Program-made: the position numbers and the translations under genes
The notes under the pieces: model-generated
Database searches by the model: none
What the model saw: the letters and a program-made list of their open reading frames with translations, nothing else
What the model was told of the DNA's origin: nothing
Source of the DNA: Hymenobacter psoromatis
GTDB taxonomy: Bacteria > Bacteroidota > Bacteroidia > Cytophagales > Hymenobacteraceae
Assembly (NCBI RefSeq): GCF_020012125.1
Contig: NZ_JAIFAG010000002.1
Coordinates: 62,001-126,000 of the forward strand
DNA: 64,000 nt
Reading direction: 5' to 3'
In this document: piece by piece, positions 54,648 to 63,372 of the stretch
Numbering within the stretch: position 1 is the first letter of the stretch
Layout of the letters: every line of letters starts with the position of its first letter

Positions 54648-55601
54648 TTAAGGGGTGAGATGAAGTTCCATTTGAATGTTGCACCGCTCGTAGGGCGATG
54701 GGGTACCGGTCACGGTTTTACGAAAGCCCAACTTGTAGTAGAGCTTCAGGGCGGGGCCGAGTTTGGTGTTGCTTTCCAAGTACACACGCTTAGCCCCGAG
54801 GGAGCGGGCTTTCGCTACGGCGGCCTCGCCTAAGCGAGAGCCAATGCTCAAGCCCTGCGCCGTAGGCGAGACCGCCATCTTGGCCAGTTCGTAGGTCTGG
54901 GCGTCCATTTTGATGAGCGCGCAGGCCCCCACCACGGCCCCCCGGTAGGCCGCGAGCCAGATGTGGCCCCCTGGGTTTAGGATATAGGCGTCGGGCTCGT
55001 CCAGGGCCTTCAGGTCGGCGGGCTCCACCCGGAAGTACTGCTCAATCCATTCCACGTTCAGGCGCTTGAAATCGGCCTGGTACGGCGAGGCGTAGTCGAG
55101 CACCTGCACCTCGGCCGCCATGCGCCGGTCGCGCACGGCCTTCACCCGGCTGGCCAAGTTGTGCTGCGACAAGGCGTATTCCACCTCGCCAATCGCCAAC
55201 CAGAGGTTGTGCCGGGTCTCGGCCAATAGGTCTTCGGTGGCCAGGTGCACGTCGCCCACCTGCTCTTGCAAGGCTGGCCATAAGGCCGCCCCATTCTCGG
55301 TGAGGGTAACGACGCTGCGGCGCAGGTCATCTTTTCCCCGCTTGGTGCTCACTAGGCCGTGCTTGACCAACTCTTTCACTACCTGACTCACGGCGACGTG
55401 GGTATGGCCAATCACCTGGGCCAATTCGCCCACTGATTGCCCCGGCTGTTCGGCTACCGAGTAGAAAACCGGAAACCAACGCGGCTCAAAAGGCAGGCGA
55501 TACAGCGTGTATACCTCGGCGGCTTGCCTGGTCATTTGCTCACTGAGCCGACGCAAACGACTGCTAAGAGCGGCAGAACCCATTTGCTCGAAAAAATCCA
55601 T
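54648..55601 (-). CDS. MarR regulator fused to GNAT acetyltransferase
   Basis: 317 residues from ATG 55601 (MDFFEQMGSAALSSRLRRLS); the frame is open upstream without support. Residues about 30-140 form a MarR winged helix (QSVGELAQVIGHTHVAVSQVVKELVKHGLVSTKRGKDDLR), and about 165-310 a GNAT domain (IWLAAYRGAVVGACALIKM, AQGLSIGSRLGEAAVAKARS with the acetyl-CoA loop, YLESNTKLGPALKLYYKLGF). This is a known fused architecture for self-contained stress regulators. An IS5-like element is inserted directly upstream, which may change its expression. Confidence 0.93.
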   Translation of the reverse strand: MDFFEQMGSAALSSRLRRLSEQMTRQAAEVYTLYRLPFEPRWFPVFYSVAEQPGQSVGELAQVIGHTHVAVSQVVKELVKHGLVSTKRGKDDLRRSVVTLTENGAALWPALQEQVGDVHLATEDLLAETRHNLWLAIGEVEYALSQHNLASRVKAVRDRRMAAEVQVLDYASPYQADFKRLNVEWIEQYFRVEPADLKALDEPDAYILNPGGHIWLAAYRGAVVGACALIKMDAQTYELAKMAVSPTAQGLSIGSRLGEAAVAKARSLGAKRVYLESNTKLGPALKLYYKLGFRKTVTGTPSPYERCNIQMELHLTP

Positions 55602-55670
55602 TATGTGTTTGTAGTTACGTAAGTACTTACAAAAATAGTAAAAAAATTTAACTCCGCCGATTGTTATAAG

Positions 55671-56517
55671 GTGTTGGAGAATCAAACAGGAATTAATTAA
55701 TATATATGTTAGCAAAAAATAACCAAATTTCGTGGGAGCGTGGGGTAAATTCGTAGTCAATGGCCAGTCGGCGAAAACTGGTGAGCCAGGCAAAAGTGTG
55801 CTCGACAACCCAGCGATTGGCCACCGGAACAGAGCCCCGGGTGCTGGGCGGCCGACTACCTATCTGATGCAAGAGGCCGAGCTTGACCACGTGCCGGGCG
55901 AAGCGTCCCCGATATCTTTTATCCGTGACAACAGTGACCAAACGGGCGCCCCAGGCCGGGCGAGTGGGCAGCAGCAGGAGGGCTTCCACCCCATCATGGC
56001 CGTTGGTAGCGTGCACCCGGCAGGCCATCATGCGGCCTTGCACGTCGGTCAAAATCTGACGTTTACGGCCATTGACGTGCTTACCCCCATGTAGGCCCCG
56101 GTGCTCAAAAATGCGTGGGGCGAGCCGCACGCTTTGGCTATCGAGGCAGACAAGCGAGGGGGTAGCCGGCCGGCCAGCGGCCACGCGGTCGGCTTGATTG
56201 ACGGCATCCGCTAGGGTCTGCCACAAGCCTGTGAGTTGCCAGCGACGAAAGTAATAGTACACGGCCGACCTGGGGGGAAAGCAAGCAGGCAGACAGCTCC
56301 AATGACAGCCCGTGCGGTAGCTATAGCGCAGGGAATCAACGATTAAACGCAGGCAGTGGCGACGTTTGCGTTGCACGGGTAACAGCGCAGCGATAACTTG
56401 CCACTGCGAGTCAGTAAGGGGTTGATAACAGTCAACCATCAAGCGAGCCGGAGCCTAGGAACTCCGCTTGCTGCTTACTGGCTCGTTTTCTTTTGGGTTA
56501 GCCCTAATTCCTAACAC
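55671..56517. mobile_element. IS5-like insertion sequence (~847 bp)
   Basis: Contains a complete transposase. Proposed imperfect ends: GTGTTGGAGAATC at 55671 and the complement of GTGTTAGGAATTAG ending at 56517. No target duplication was seen, so the boundaries are approximate. Confidence 0.55.
55693..56442 (-). CDS. IS5-family (IS427-like) transposase
   Basis: 249 residues. The N-terminal DUF4096-type domain (YQPLTDSQWQVIAALLPVQRK, GCHWSCLPACFPPRSAVYYYFRRW) is followed by a DDE core: CLDSQSVRLAP (first Asp), VTDKRYRGRFARH (second Asp) and WVVEHTFAWLTSFRRLAIDYE (Glu). The reading frame is intact. It lies head-on to nothing and separates the MarR-GNAT operon from the GH16 gene. Confidence 0.92.
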   Translation of the reverse strand: MMVDCYQPLTDSQWQVIAALLPVQRKRRHCLRLIVDSLRYSYRTGCHWSCLPACFPPRSAVYYYFRRWQLTGLWQTLADAVNQADRVAAGRPATPSLVCLDSQSVRLAPRIFEHRGLHGGKHVNGRKRQILTDVQGRMMACRVHATNGHDGVEALLLLPTRPAWGARLVTVVTDKRYRGRFARHVVKLGLLHQIGSRPPSTRGSVPVANRWVVEHTFAWLTSFRRLAIDYEFTPRSHEIWLFFANIYIN

Positions 56518-56569
56518 GTTCTAAATACGCGCTTAGTATTTTCTTCAGTCTTCACACAGTCCCACCCCC

Positions 56570-58228
56570 ATGAAAAAACTTCTTCTCCTAGCTGCCGGGC
56601 TGAGTGCCAGCTTGGCCGCCCGTAGCCAAACAGGCCCCACCTGGACCCAGATATGGAGCGATGAATTCAACGCCCCCACGCTGGACCTGACGAAGTGGAG
56701 CTACGAAACTGGCACCGGGGTTAACGGCGACTTTGGCACCGGCCAGCTCGACCGGGCCACCGACCGGCCCGAAAACGTGGCTATCGAAACAGGTATTGCC
56801 GGGGCCGACGGCGGCGTACTGCGCATCAGCACCCGCAAGGAAACTTATATGGACCGCAACTATACCAGTGGCCGTATCACGAGTAAGGATAAGGCCTTCT
56901 GGGGCCCCAACCACCGCATTGAGGCCCGCATGTGGCCCAAAGGAGTGCGTACCAAGGGGCAGGGCTTTGCCTTCTGGATGCAGGGAAACGAAGCTCCGGT
57001 GGGCGTTACGAGCCTGACCTGGCCGCAGCTGGGCGAGGTTGATATTATGGAGTACGTAGGCGCCATCCCAGCCCACAACCTGGGCACGGTGCACTACGCC
57101 TACCAATACAATAACAACCAGTATGCCGACTGGAACCACGGCCAGCACGGGGGCTACTACAGCTTTGCCGAGCAACAACTGCCCGACAGTCCCGAGTGGC
57201 TGCGGGTGGACCTGGGCGGGCTCTACAACGTCAGCCGCGTGAACCTGAACTGGGAAAACAACGGCAAGAGCTACGTGGTCGAAACCTCCACCGACGGCAC
57301 TACCTGGCAGCCGGCCTATAGCACCAGCACCGGTAAGGGCGGCGTCAACGAACTGACCTTTACGGCCGTGAGCGCCCGGTTTGTGCGGGTCACGGGCACG
57401 CTCCGCGTCAATCAGTACGGCTACTCGCTGTATGAGCTGCAAGTATTTGAGGGCAGCAGCACCAACCTGGCCCTGAACAAACCGGCCACCTCGTCTAGCG
57501 TCGAAACCGCGACGTTAGGGCCGACTTTAGCCGTCGATGGCGATGTGAAGACCCGATGGGCAAGCAGTTATCGCAATCCGCAGTACCAGAGTGGCGTGAT
57601 GGCTAGCACCACCGACCCCACCATCGGGGCCAACGGCTGGCACACCTACGGCATCGATTGGTATGGCGACCGGATGGAGTTCCTGGTCGACCACCAGGTG
57701 TACCACATCCACTATTTCAACGACGGGGCAGTTTCGGGTCTGGTGGACGGCCAGAATGAAGAAGGCGAAGCGTTGGTCAACGGCAAGAAGGTGCTGCAAT
57801 CGGAGTACTCGAACCTCTATCCCGAGTGGCACCCCTTCGAGCACAAGCTGTACGCCATCCTAAGCGCCGGCGTCGGCGGCAGCACCAACACGTACGGCGG
57901 TGCTATTGACCCAGTCGCCCTGTTTCCGGCCGATGTATACATCGATTGGGTGCGCGTTTATTCCAATCAGGTAATTACCGCGACTACGTCATCCCAGACA
58001 GCGGCTAGCCAGGTTACGGCCTACCCTAATCCGGTAGCTACCACCTGCCAGCTAACCAACGTAGCCGAAGGCGCGGCGGTGAGAGTCATTGATGTAACCG
58101 GCCGGGTAGCCCTGCAAACTCGGGTAAGCCGTAGCGCGGTAGATATCAGTTCGTTGCGCGCGGGCGTATACGTACTGGTGCTGCAGGATAAAAACGGGGT
58201 GCAGCAGCTGAAGGTAAGCAAGCAATAA
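56570..58228 (+). CDS. GH16 endo-glucanase-like enzyme with inserted, permuted F5/8-type CBM and T9SS signal
   Basis: 552 residues, signal peptide MKKLLLLAAGLSASLAARSQ. The GH16 first half (25-200) has the catalytic GEVDIMEYVG (E156, D158, E161). Residues about 205-340 are a discoidin (F5/8 type C, CBM32-like) module in swapped order: first WLRVDLGGLYNVSRVNLNW ... YGYSLYELQVFEG, then NLALNKPATSSS ... VDGDVKTRWASSYRNPQ, which normally comes first. GH16 resumes at GWHTYGIDWYGDRMEFLVDH and ends DVYIDWVRVYS. Residues 480-552 are a T9SS sorting domain (VTAYPNPVATTCQL). Secreted; likely a beta-1,3(4)-glucan or related polysaccharide target. Confidence 0.92.
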   Translation: MKKLLLLAAGLSASLAARSQTGPTWTQIWSDEFNAPTLDLTKWSYETGTGVNGDFGTGQLDRATDRPENVAIETGIAGADGGVLRISTRKETYMDRNYTSGRITSKDKAFWGPNHRIEARMWPKGVRTKGQGFAFWMQGNEAPVGVTSLTWPQLGEVDIMEYVGAIPAHNLGTVHYAYQYNNNQYADWNHGQHGGYYSFAEQQLPDSPEWLRVDLGGLYNVSRVNLNWENNGKSYVVETSTDGTTWQPAYSTSTGKGGVNELTFTAVSARFVRVTGTLRVNQYGYSLYELQVFEGSSTNLALNKPATSSSVETATLGPTLAVDGDVKTRWASSYRNPQYQSGVMASTTDPTIGANGWHTYGIDWYGDRMEFLVDHQVYHIHYFNDGAVSGLVDGQNEEGEALVNGKKVLQSEYSNLYPEWHPFEHKLYAILSAGVGGSTNTYGGAIDPVALFPADVYIDWVRVYSNQVITATTSSQTAASQVTAYPNPVATTCQLTNVAEGAAVRVIDVTGRVALQTRVSRSAVDISSLRAGVYVLVLQDKNGVQQLKVSKQ

Positions 58229-58321
58229 ACACCGTGATGTTTCAGTACTTGATGAACCAATCAACCTATGAGCTAACAGTTGACGAGCATTCCTGAACAC
58301 CACAATGACTTGTAAGTAAAT

Positions 58322-58353
58322 ATAAAAGCTGCGTTATAAAGCGCAGCTTTTAT
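58322..58353 (+). terminator. Rho-independent terminator after GH16
   Basis: 12-bp stem ATAAAAGCTGCG (58322-58333) / CGCAGCTTTTAT (58342-58353), 8-nt loop, with the U-rich side at the 3' end. 94 bp after the GH16 stop. Confidence 0.85.
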
Positions 58354-58782
58354 TATGACGATTTATTCTTTCGGTTTGCAATAATAAGCTAAATTCGGGT
58401 TCATTTTAGCTATTATCGGATTCAATTATTTTCAAGTATGGAAGGGTAAAAAATAGGATGTTATTAGACATTTTGATTGGTCGTAGATAGCGACGCGGTT
58501 TACTTATCGCTTCCTATCTAGGCCGAGCATCACAGGCCACTTTAGGTATTGTTTGTAAACATTATGATACCTAAACTCTCGCTAAAAAGCGCCTGTGGCT
58601 CAGACAGCTTTTGTAACGCGCAGGGAAGAGCGGGCGACACGTGGTTCGCTGACCATGAAAGATAGCTACTTCTTACATAATAAGGTAATAAGGAGTCGTC
58701 TGGTAGTGGTTGAGCTGGGGTATACCTTCACGAGGGTAAATTGCCCTTGCCACTTCCTATAGCTGCTTTTTTATCTCCTCGT
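58354..58782. other. Intergenic region, nothing recognised
   Basis: About 430 bp of mixed composition between the GH16 terminator and the helicase fragment. No gene, repeat or clear promoter box was seen. Confidence 0.5.
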
Positions 58783-59238
58783 ATGCCTTCCTCGTCTGAC
58801 TCGACTACCCGCGCAGCCGCGCGCAAGCAGGCTTTACAGGACCAGGTGCTGGCCACCATCCAGGGGCGGCGGCTGGCCGGCATCGCCCTGACCATGGGTC
58901 TGGGCAAAACCCTTATCGGCCCCCGGACTGGTCAGCGTCACGTTGCCGCTGGGAAGCTCCCCGAGCAAGTGGCCGCTAAGCCCTTTCTGGTGGCGGCCCC
59001 TACGCAGGCTATTCTGGATTCCTGGCCCCAAGAAGCCCATAAGTTTGGCCTAGCGCACCTGCTCGACCACATCGTGTTTACCACGTACCGCTCGTTGGGC
59101 AAAGCCCTAGCGGCCGGTGCGTATCAGAAGCTCTACCTCAACGAGTGCCACGCCCTGAAAGACTCGCATGAGCCGGGCCTGAAAGCGCACGCCGCTAAGA
59201 AGCGGAGCATCTTAGGGCTAACGGGCACGCCGGCTACC
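58783..59238 (+). pseudogene. SNF2/DEAD-type helicase, N-terminal fragment
   Basis: From ATG 58783: Walker A MGLGKTLIG, motif Ia-like FLVAAPTQAILDSW, Walker B YLNECHALKDS (an Asn where DEAH proteins have Asp) and motif III LTGTPATS. This is the first recA-like lobe of an SNF2-type helicase. Sequence after LTGTPAT is antisense to another gene fragment and reads junk to a stop at 59319. The second lobe is absent. The break is shared with the gene on the opposite strand. Confidence 0.75.
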
Positions 59239-59969
59239 TCGCGGTGCAGGGTATCGGTGGGCAGCGGCCCGCCCCAGTTGCTCACGAATACCCGGCCGCC
59301 AGCCACGGCCACGCCGTAGGGCGCTACTCCGGTGGGCTGAGTCCAGAGGCGCTCGCCGGTGGCCAGGTCGAGCTTGGCGAGCTGGTTGTTGCCGTTCAGC
59401 ACCACATAGAGGCAGCGGCGGCCGCCCTCGGTGGTCAGAGCCAGGTCGTTGGGTAGGGCCAGTGGCGCCCCCACCGGCGCGAATGAAAACACGCGCCGCA
59501 GGTGCAGCTGGCCGGCCGAATATTCAGCATCGAGTACGCCGCCCTGGCGGGTCTGGCCATTGTCGGCGCTTCAAAGCAGGTGCACTACCCCTTCCTGGCG
59601 CAGCACCTTCAGACCCGAGTAGGTGCTCATCATGCCCTTGGTGCGGGCATCATCGGCGTAGGTCCAGCGGGCTACTACGTTGCGTTGGGTAGTATCTATC
59701 AAAGCCACGCCGTAGCGGTCCTCCACGGCCAGCAGCGGGGTATCAGGCACCAGCTGCACGTCGAGGGCGTGGTTTTCGAGGTCGGCGTTACCGTAAGCTA
59801 CCACCTGGCCGGCGGGGGCTAGCAAGCGGTTGTAGGGCATTAGCACTGGCAAGTGGGTGTTATGCAGCGTGCTGTCGTCGTAAAGACTGTGCTTAGTAGC
59901 CTGTTCGGGACTGAGCACTGCCTGTTTAGTGTGCGGGCTTGAGCAAGCCGCCAGACCAGTAAGCAACAA
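59238..59969 (-). pseudogene. YncE-like beta-propeller lipoprotein, truncated with a nonsense codon
   Basis: From ATG 59969: lipoprotein-like MLLTGLAACSSPH, PYNRLLAPAGQVVAYGN, VQLVPDTPLLAVEDRYGVAL, then TGA at 59571-59573 where the context (VVHLL*SADNGQ) expects Trp. The same frame continues LPNDLALTTEGGRRCLYVVLNG, LAKLDLATGERLWTQ and GVAVAGGRVFVSNWGG, typical YVTN/YncE propeller repeats. Homology ends at about 59238, where it meets the truncated helicase. The C-terminal phosphoesterase half common in such proteins is missing. Confidence 0.8.
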
Positions 59970-60438
59970 ATTGCCCTGTCTATACCATAATTATTCCATT
60001 TCATGCGGAGCAAAGCGGTTAGGAAGAACTTGCCGATGGTCTTTTTCCTTCATTAAAGTGCAAAGCTATCGCGAGCAAATACCGCGAATGTGTTCTGCAT
60101 ATTATTATTGGAGGTTTGAGGAACGGTATGCTTTAGAGGCATCTTGCAGTAGGTTAAATCCCCTATTTCGCTTATCCCACTAGTGAATAAGCTCCGTATT
60201 TTTCAGACTAACATCGCTGACTGTTAATAGAGAACCATCCAATAAGGGCCCCACTATTGGCAACGGTACAGCAGTCAAACAGTGACATTATGCACACTTA
60301 CACGTGGTTGAATTAGACTGACAAGCTGCTGCTGAGACTGTCTCATAGATCTCCTCTTGCTATTTGTGATTGTTTGTTGAATGAGCAGAATAATTCCGAT
60401 AGTATCTATGCCCCGCACTTTCTCACTTTATACAAAAA
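59970..60438. other. Intergenic region, nothing recognised
   Basis: About 470 bp, AT-rich compared with the flanks. No supported gene, RNA or repeat was seen. Confidence 0.5.
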
Positions 60439-60603
60439 TCATTGGGAAAGTCCTAATCGGCGAGCTTCGTCGAGCGCTAGTGTACGCAATAAGGTCGCTG
60501 CTTTCATACCTCGCACCGCTGCCGTCTTTTCAATGAGTGTTTTTTCTTCGGCAGTAGTCTCAACATTGATTTGAGGTTTACGGGGTTTACCAGGGTTTCT
60601 CAT
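60439..60603 (-). CDS. Small ribbon-helix-helix-like protein
   Basis: 54 residues from ATG 60603: MRNPGKPRKPQINVETTAEE..., then TLIEKTAAVRGMKAATLLRTLALDEARRLG. A basic N-terminus, a short beta strand (QINVETTAEE) and two helices fit the ribbon-helix-helix/MobC-like class of DNA-binding proteins found on plasmids and in antitoxins. Divergent from the three-gene cassette beginning at 60822, which it might regulate. No toxin gene is adjacent on its strand. Confidence 0.6.
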   Translation of the reverse strand: MRNPGKPRKPQINVETTAEEKTLIEKTAAVRGMKAATLLRTLALDEARRLGLSQ

Positions 60604-60654
60604 ACTACAAAGGTATCAACCCTAGTATAACCCTTAAAATAGTTTAGAATCGCA

Positions 60655-60687
60655 TTTGGAATCAAGGAAAACACTAGGGTATATTTG
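60655..60687 (+). promoter_or_regulatory. Bacteroidota-type promoter for the cassette
   Basis: TTTG (60655-60658) and TATATTTG (60680-60687, matching TAnnTTTG) separated by 21 bp, a good fit to the Bacteroidota sigma factor consensus. Transcripts would start near 60695 and run through the hairpin at 60729. Confidence 0.55.
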
Positions 60688-60728
60688 TAACGCTCAAGCA
60701 GAGCACCTCACTCCGTAGTAAGCAAAAA

Positions 60729-60756
60729 GAGGCCATCCCCGGCAAGGGATGGCCTC
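60729..60756 (+). terminator. Leader hairpin before the cassette
   Basis: 11-bp stem GAGGCCATCCC / GGGATGGCCTC with a 6-nt loop, 66 bp before the first ATG and downstream of the predicted promoter. No U-run. An attenuator or the end of an upstream transcript. Confidence 0.65.
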
Positions 60757-60821
60757 CGATATAGCACCTGTTTGGCGCAGGCACTACGGTTGGGTTCTTA
60801 CAAACCTTACCCCAAAATTAC

Positions 60822-61280
60822 ATGAAAAATCATGTAAATAGGACAAGTACGCTCCTTAGCGTGCCTCCTACCGCCTTAGGCGAGCTGCGTCAGCACGGCC
60901 TCTTGCCCCTCATCGGCAACCCCCTTTTCAGCGCAGCGGAACAACTGCGGGCCAACCATTTCGTCCACGAAAGCGACGATATTGCTCGTCTAACTCGCTG
61001 GGGCGCAAACGTACTGGCCGAAATTGCCCGTCGTCAAGCCGAAGCTGCCCGCCAGCGCCGCGACCTCGCCACGTGCGCCTCGTTGCGTCAGCTGGGTTCT
61101 GACAGCTTTCGCGGCCACCGCTCCCGCCCGCGCCAGGCCGTCCCGAGCTGGGTACCCGGTACCTTCTTCCCCGACAGGTCCGACCGCCGGGCCGGCATGT
61201 TCGACCGTTTAGCCGTCGCTAGCTTTCAAACAGCCGACGCGCTAACATTTGCTGAACTACTTAGCCAGCGAGCACGATGA
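60822..61280 (+). CDS. Unknown protein, first gene of a three-gene cassette
   Basis: 152 residues, no signal peptide, Arg- and Ala-rich (GELRQHGLLPLIGNPLFSAAEQL, ARLTRWGANVLAEIARRQAEAARQRRD). Mostly helical by composition, with a predicted amphipathic helix at 60-85. Not recognised. Its TGA overlaps the ATG of the next gene (ATGA), indicating coupled translation. The composition matches the high-GC host. Confidence 0.65.
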   Translation: MKNHVNRTSTLLSVPPTALGELRQHGLLPLIGNPLFSAAEQLRANHFVHESDDIARLTRWGANVLAEIARRQAEAARQRRDLATCASLRQLGSDSFRGHRSRPRQAVPSWVPGTFFPDRSDRRAGMFDRLAVASFQTADALTFAELLSQRAR

Positions 61281-61582
61281 GCTACCGTCACGACCTCAAG
61301 CTGCTACGCCGCGCCCAGAAGCAGGCCAAGCGCCAACTACGCCAACTCGCCAAGCTGGAGCTCACCGGCCTGACCGCTGTCACGCTCCATGCGCATACCC
61401 GGCAGGTGACAATTACGCTCGCCTCGTCGACGGGTGCCCCCTTCACAGACGCGCTACGGGAGGCTTTGCGCGAGCACCGCCAGGAGTTGCAGGCCGAGGC
61501 CCAGCAACTCCTGCTTACCTGGCTGGAAGATGAGCAACTGCGCGACCGCTCAGCCCTGGCTGCCGGGCTCCCCCTGGCCTAG
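61277..61582 (+). CDS. Unknown small protein, second gene of the cassette
   Basis: 101 residues: a strongly basic N-terminal helix (RHDLKLLRRAQKQAKRQLRQLAKLE), a beta-like middle (LTAVTLHAHTRQVTITLAS) and an acidic C-terminal helix (LREHRQELQAEAQQLLLTWLEDEQLRD). Not recognised. The four-base overlap with the upstream gene shows an operon. A perfect terminator hairpin follows 22 bp after the stop. Confidence 0.65.
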   Translation: MSYRHDLKLLRRAQKQAKRQLRQLAKLELTGLTAVTLHAHTRQVTITLASSTGAPFTDALREALREHRQELQAEAQQLLLTWLEDEQLRDRSALAAGLPLA

Positions 61583-61604
61583 CGACTTCCCTACCCCAGC
61601 GAAA

Positions 61605-61635
61605 GACCAGCCGCTGCTGATTACAGCGGCTGGTC
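61605..61635 (+). terminator. Terminator hairpin inside the cassette
   Basis: Perfect 12-bp stem GACCAGCCGCTG / CAGCGGCTGGTC with a 7-nt loop, between the second and third cassette genes. No U-run. Confidence 0.75.
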
Positions 61636-61672
61636 CCCGCGTGCCCCATCTACTTTCTTCTATTGCTACGTT

Positions 61673-62227
61673 ATGTTCTTCCCCACTGCCTCGCTCCTGC
61701 CCTATGCGCAGGCCACAGCGACCCAACAGGCCCAGGCCCTACACTACCTGCAAGCCCGCTTGCAGCCCCACTTTCCGACCTTGCCGGAACGCCCTTTCGT
61801 CCGCACGCTGGCGGAGTGTCGCCCCGCGCTGCTGCTCACCGGGACACAAGTGTCATTCGCCTACCCCGAGCTGACTCAGCTGGTCCAGTACCTGGGCAAC
61901 GCACCCGAACTGCCAGTGCTCGACCCGCCCCTCTACGGCTGGTCGGCACTGAAACTGGCCCAGTACATTCTGCATACCAACGAGCTAGCGGTAAGTGCGC
62001 TCACCGAACTGGTCCGCGCGCTGAACACTCGTTACGGTCCTCAGCTTGAGGCGCTGCTTCGACGCCTCGCCCGGCCTTACCCGCTGGCTGAGCAGGTGGT
62101 GCAGGCCCAGCTTTGGGATTTGCCCGGCAGCCCCCAATTACCCCTGGGCATCCCCGGTGGGGGTCCAGCGCCTGGTAGCCCGGTGGTCGAGCGTCTACTC
62201 CAGCAACTCGTCTCACTAGTTAATTAG
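61673..62227 (+). CDS. Unknown protein, third gene of the cassette
   Basis: 184 residues, no signal peptide or membrane segment. Leu/Pro/Gln-rich helical sequence (QATATQQAQALHYLQARLQPHF, LYGWSALKLAQYILHTNELAVSALTELVRALNTRYG) and a low-complexity Gly-Pro stretch (LGIPGGGPAPGSP) before the C-terminal helix. Not recognised. Preceded and followed by perfect hairpins, it may be transcribed separately from the two genes before it. Confidence 0.65.
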   Translation: MFFPTASLLPYAQATATQQAQALHYLQARLQPHFPTLPERPFVRTLAECRPALLLTGTQVSFAYPELTQLVQYLGNAPELPVLDPPLYGWSALKLAQYILHTNELAVSALTELVRALNTRYGPQLEALLRRLARPYPLAEQVVQAQLWDLPGSPQLPLGIPGGGPAPGSPVVERLLQQLVSLVN

Positions 62228-62251
62228 TCAACGAGGTAGCGGATTGTCACG

Positions 62252-62295
62252 CAGACCAGAGAAATATCTCCGAGCCGGAAGTTTTCTCTGGTCTG
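62252..62295 (+). terminator. Terminator hairpin after the cassette
   Basis: Perfect 13-bp stem CAGACCAGAGAAA / TTTCTCTGGTCTG around an 18-nt loop, 24 bp after the third cassette gene. Confidence 0.75.
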
Positions 62296-62508
62296 ATTTG
62301 CTTACTATGTAGCACTTGAATTATCCTACTCCTACTAAGGGCTGCCCCGAGGGGTCAAAGATATCCCACAACCAGGCTTTGCTGTTCAACAGCTAGAGTT
62401 AGGATAGATTTTGTGAATCAGCTAGATTTGTTAACCCCTAGCCGCTCCAGTACCTAATCACTTACTGGACCCGGCATAATCTTATTTTTTACTAGCTCTA
62501 TTCGGGTG

Positions 62509-63372
62509 ATGGTTCTGTCTTCCTACAAAATCACCGGTGCGGTGTTCGATATCATCCACGGGGCTACCGATGAACTGGTACTAGTATCGCCCCGCGTAAG
62601 CCTCACCTACTGGCAGAAAATGGCTACGGCCATCAAGGCAGCCCGCGACCGGGGCGTGCACATCGATTTTTTTATCCGCTCCGAGTCGGCGGGCCTCGGC
62701 AGCAAGCAGCAGGTAGAAGCCCTGGGCATCGTGCCTTACCTGATACCCAACCTGCGAGCCACTTTTTACTACAACGCCACCAGCGGCCTGCTTACATCGA
62801 TGAATCTGTTACACACTGCGGACGGTAACTCCATCGAAAGTGGCTGTCACCTTGACAGCCAGTCAGAAATTGATGGGTTGCGGCGTTTCGTGAAGCAGCA
62901 CCTGCTTCCACCAAAAACCTGGCAGCCGCCTAAGACCGAAATCAGTGCCGAAGACCGGCACATAGCAACGGCCGAGTTTGGCCAGGTACTGGCCGCCCAC
63001 CTCGAAGCACAATTAGAAAAGGACTCGCAGGTAGAGGCCCTGCTGAACGGCAGCAATCTAACTATCTGGACGTTGCGCAACAGCTTCACGGCCGCCATCG
63101 AGTGCCCCGGTAACCACTTGGTGCTCCACGGTATCGTGTCGGCTAAGGAAGCCGACCGTTTTGCCACCCAGCATCAGCCCCATTTTACGACCGTTGCCCT
63201 CCACTATGAGGTGCAACCCGGTGGCCAAGGCAACTATGACCAAGTGCGGGGTACGCTGCCGCAATCGCTCTCGGCGAGTAGCTTCGACGCCCTTACGCTA
63301 CCCGAAAAAAAGCAGCTGCTTGCACTTATCGCCGGCTTCGTGCGAGCCGTGCGTTCTTTCAAGGATGCCTGA
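62509..63372 (+). CDS. Phospholipase-D-like domain protein lacking the HxK motif
   Basis: 287 residues from ATG 62509 (a GTG one codon up is in frame). The N-terminal half follows the PLD-like pattern: DELVLVSPRVSLTYWQKMATAI, RDRGVHIDFFIRSE, then IPNLRATFYYNATSGLLTSMNLL, where active family members have HxK; here it reads R-A-T (R83, T85 counted from this ATG). The expected downstream Asn/Glu are present (SMNLLHTADGNSIESG). It is probably a non-catalytic nucleic-acid- or lipid-binding derivative. The C-terminal half (150-287) is not recognised. Single-gene unit. Confidence 0.72.
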   Translation: MVLSSYKITGAVFDIIHGATDELVLVSPRVSLTYWQKMATAIKAARDRGVHIDFFIRSESAGLGSKQQVEALGIVPYLIPNLRATFYYNATSGLLTSMNLLHTADGNSIESGCHLDSQSEIDGLRRFVKQHLLPPKTWQPPKTEISAEDRHIATAEFGQVLAAHLEAQLEKDSQVEALLNGSNLTIWTLRNSFTAAIECPGNHLVLHGIVSAKEADRFATQHQPHFTTVALHYEVQPGGQGNYDQVRGTLPQSLSASSFDALTLPEKKQLLALIAGFVRAVRSFKDA

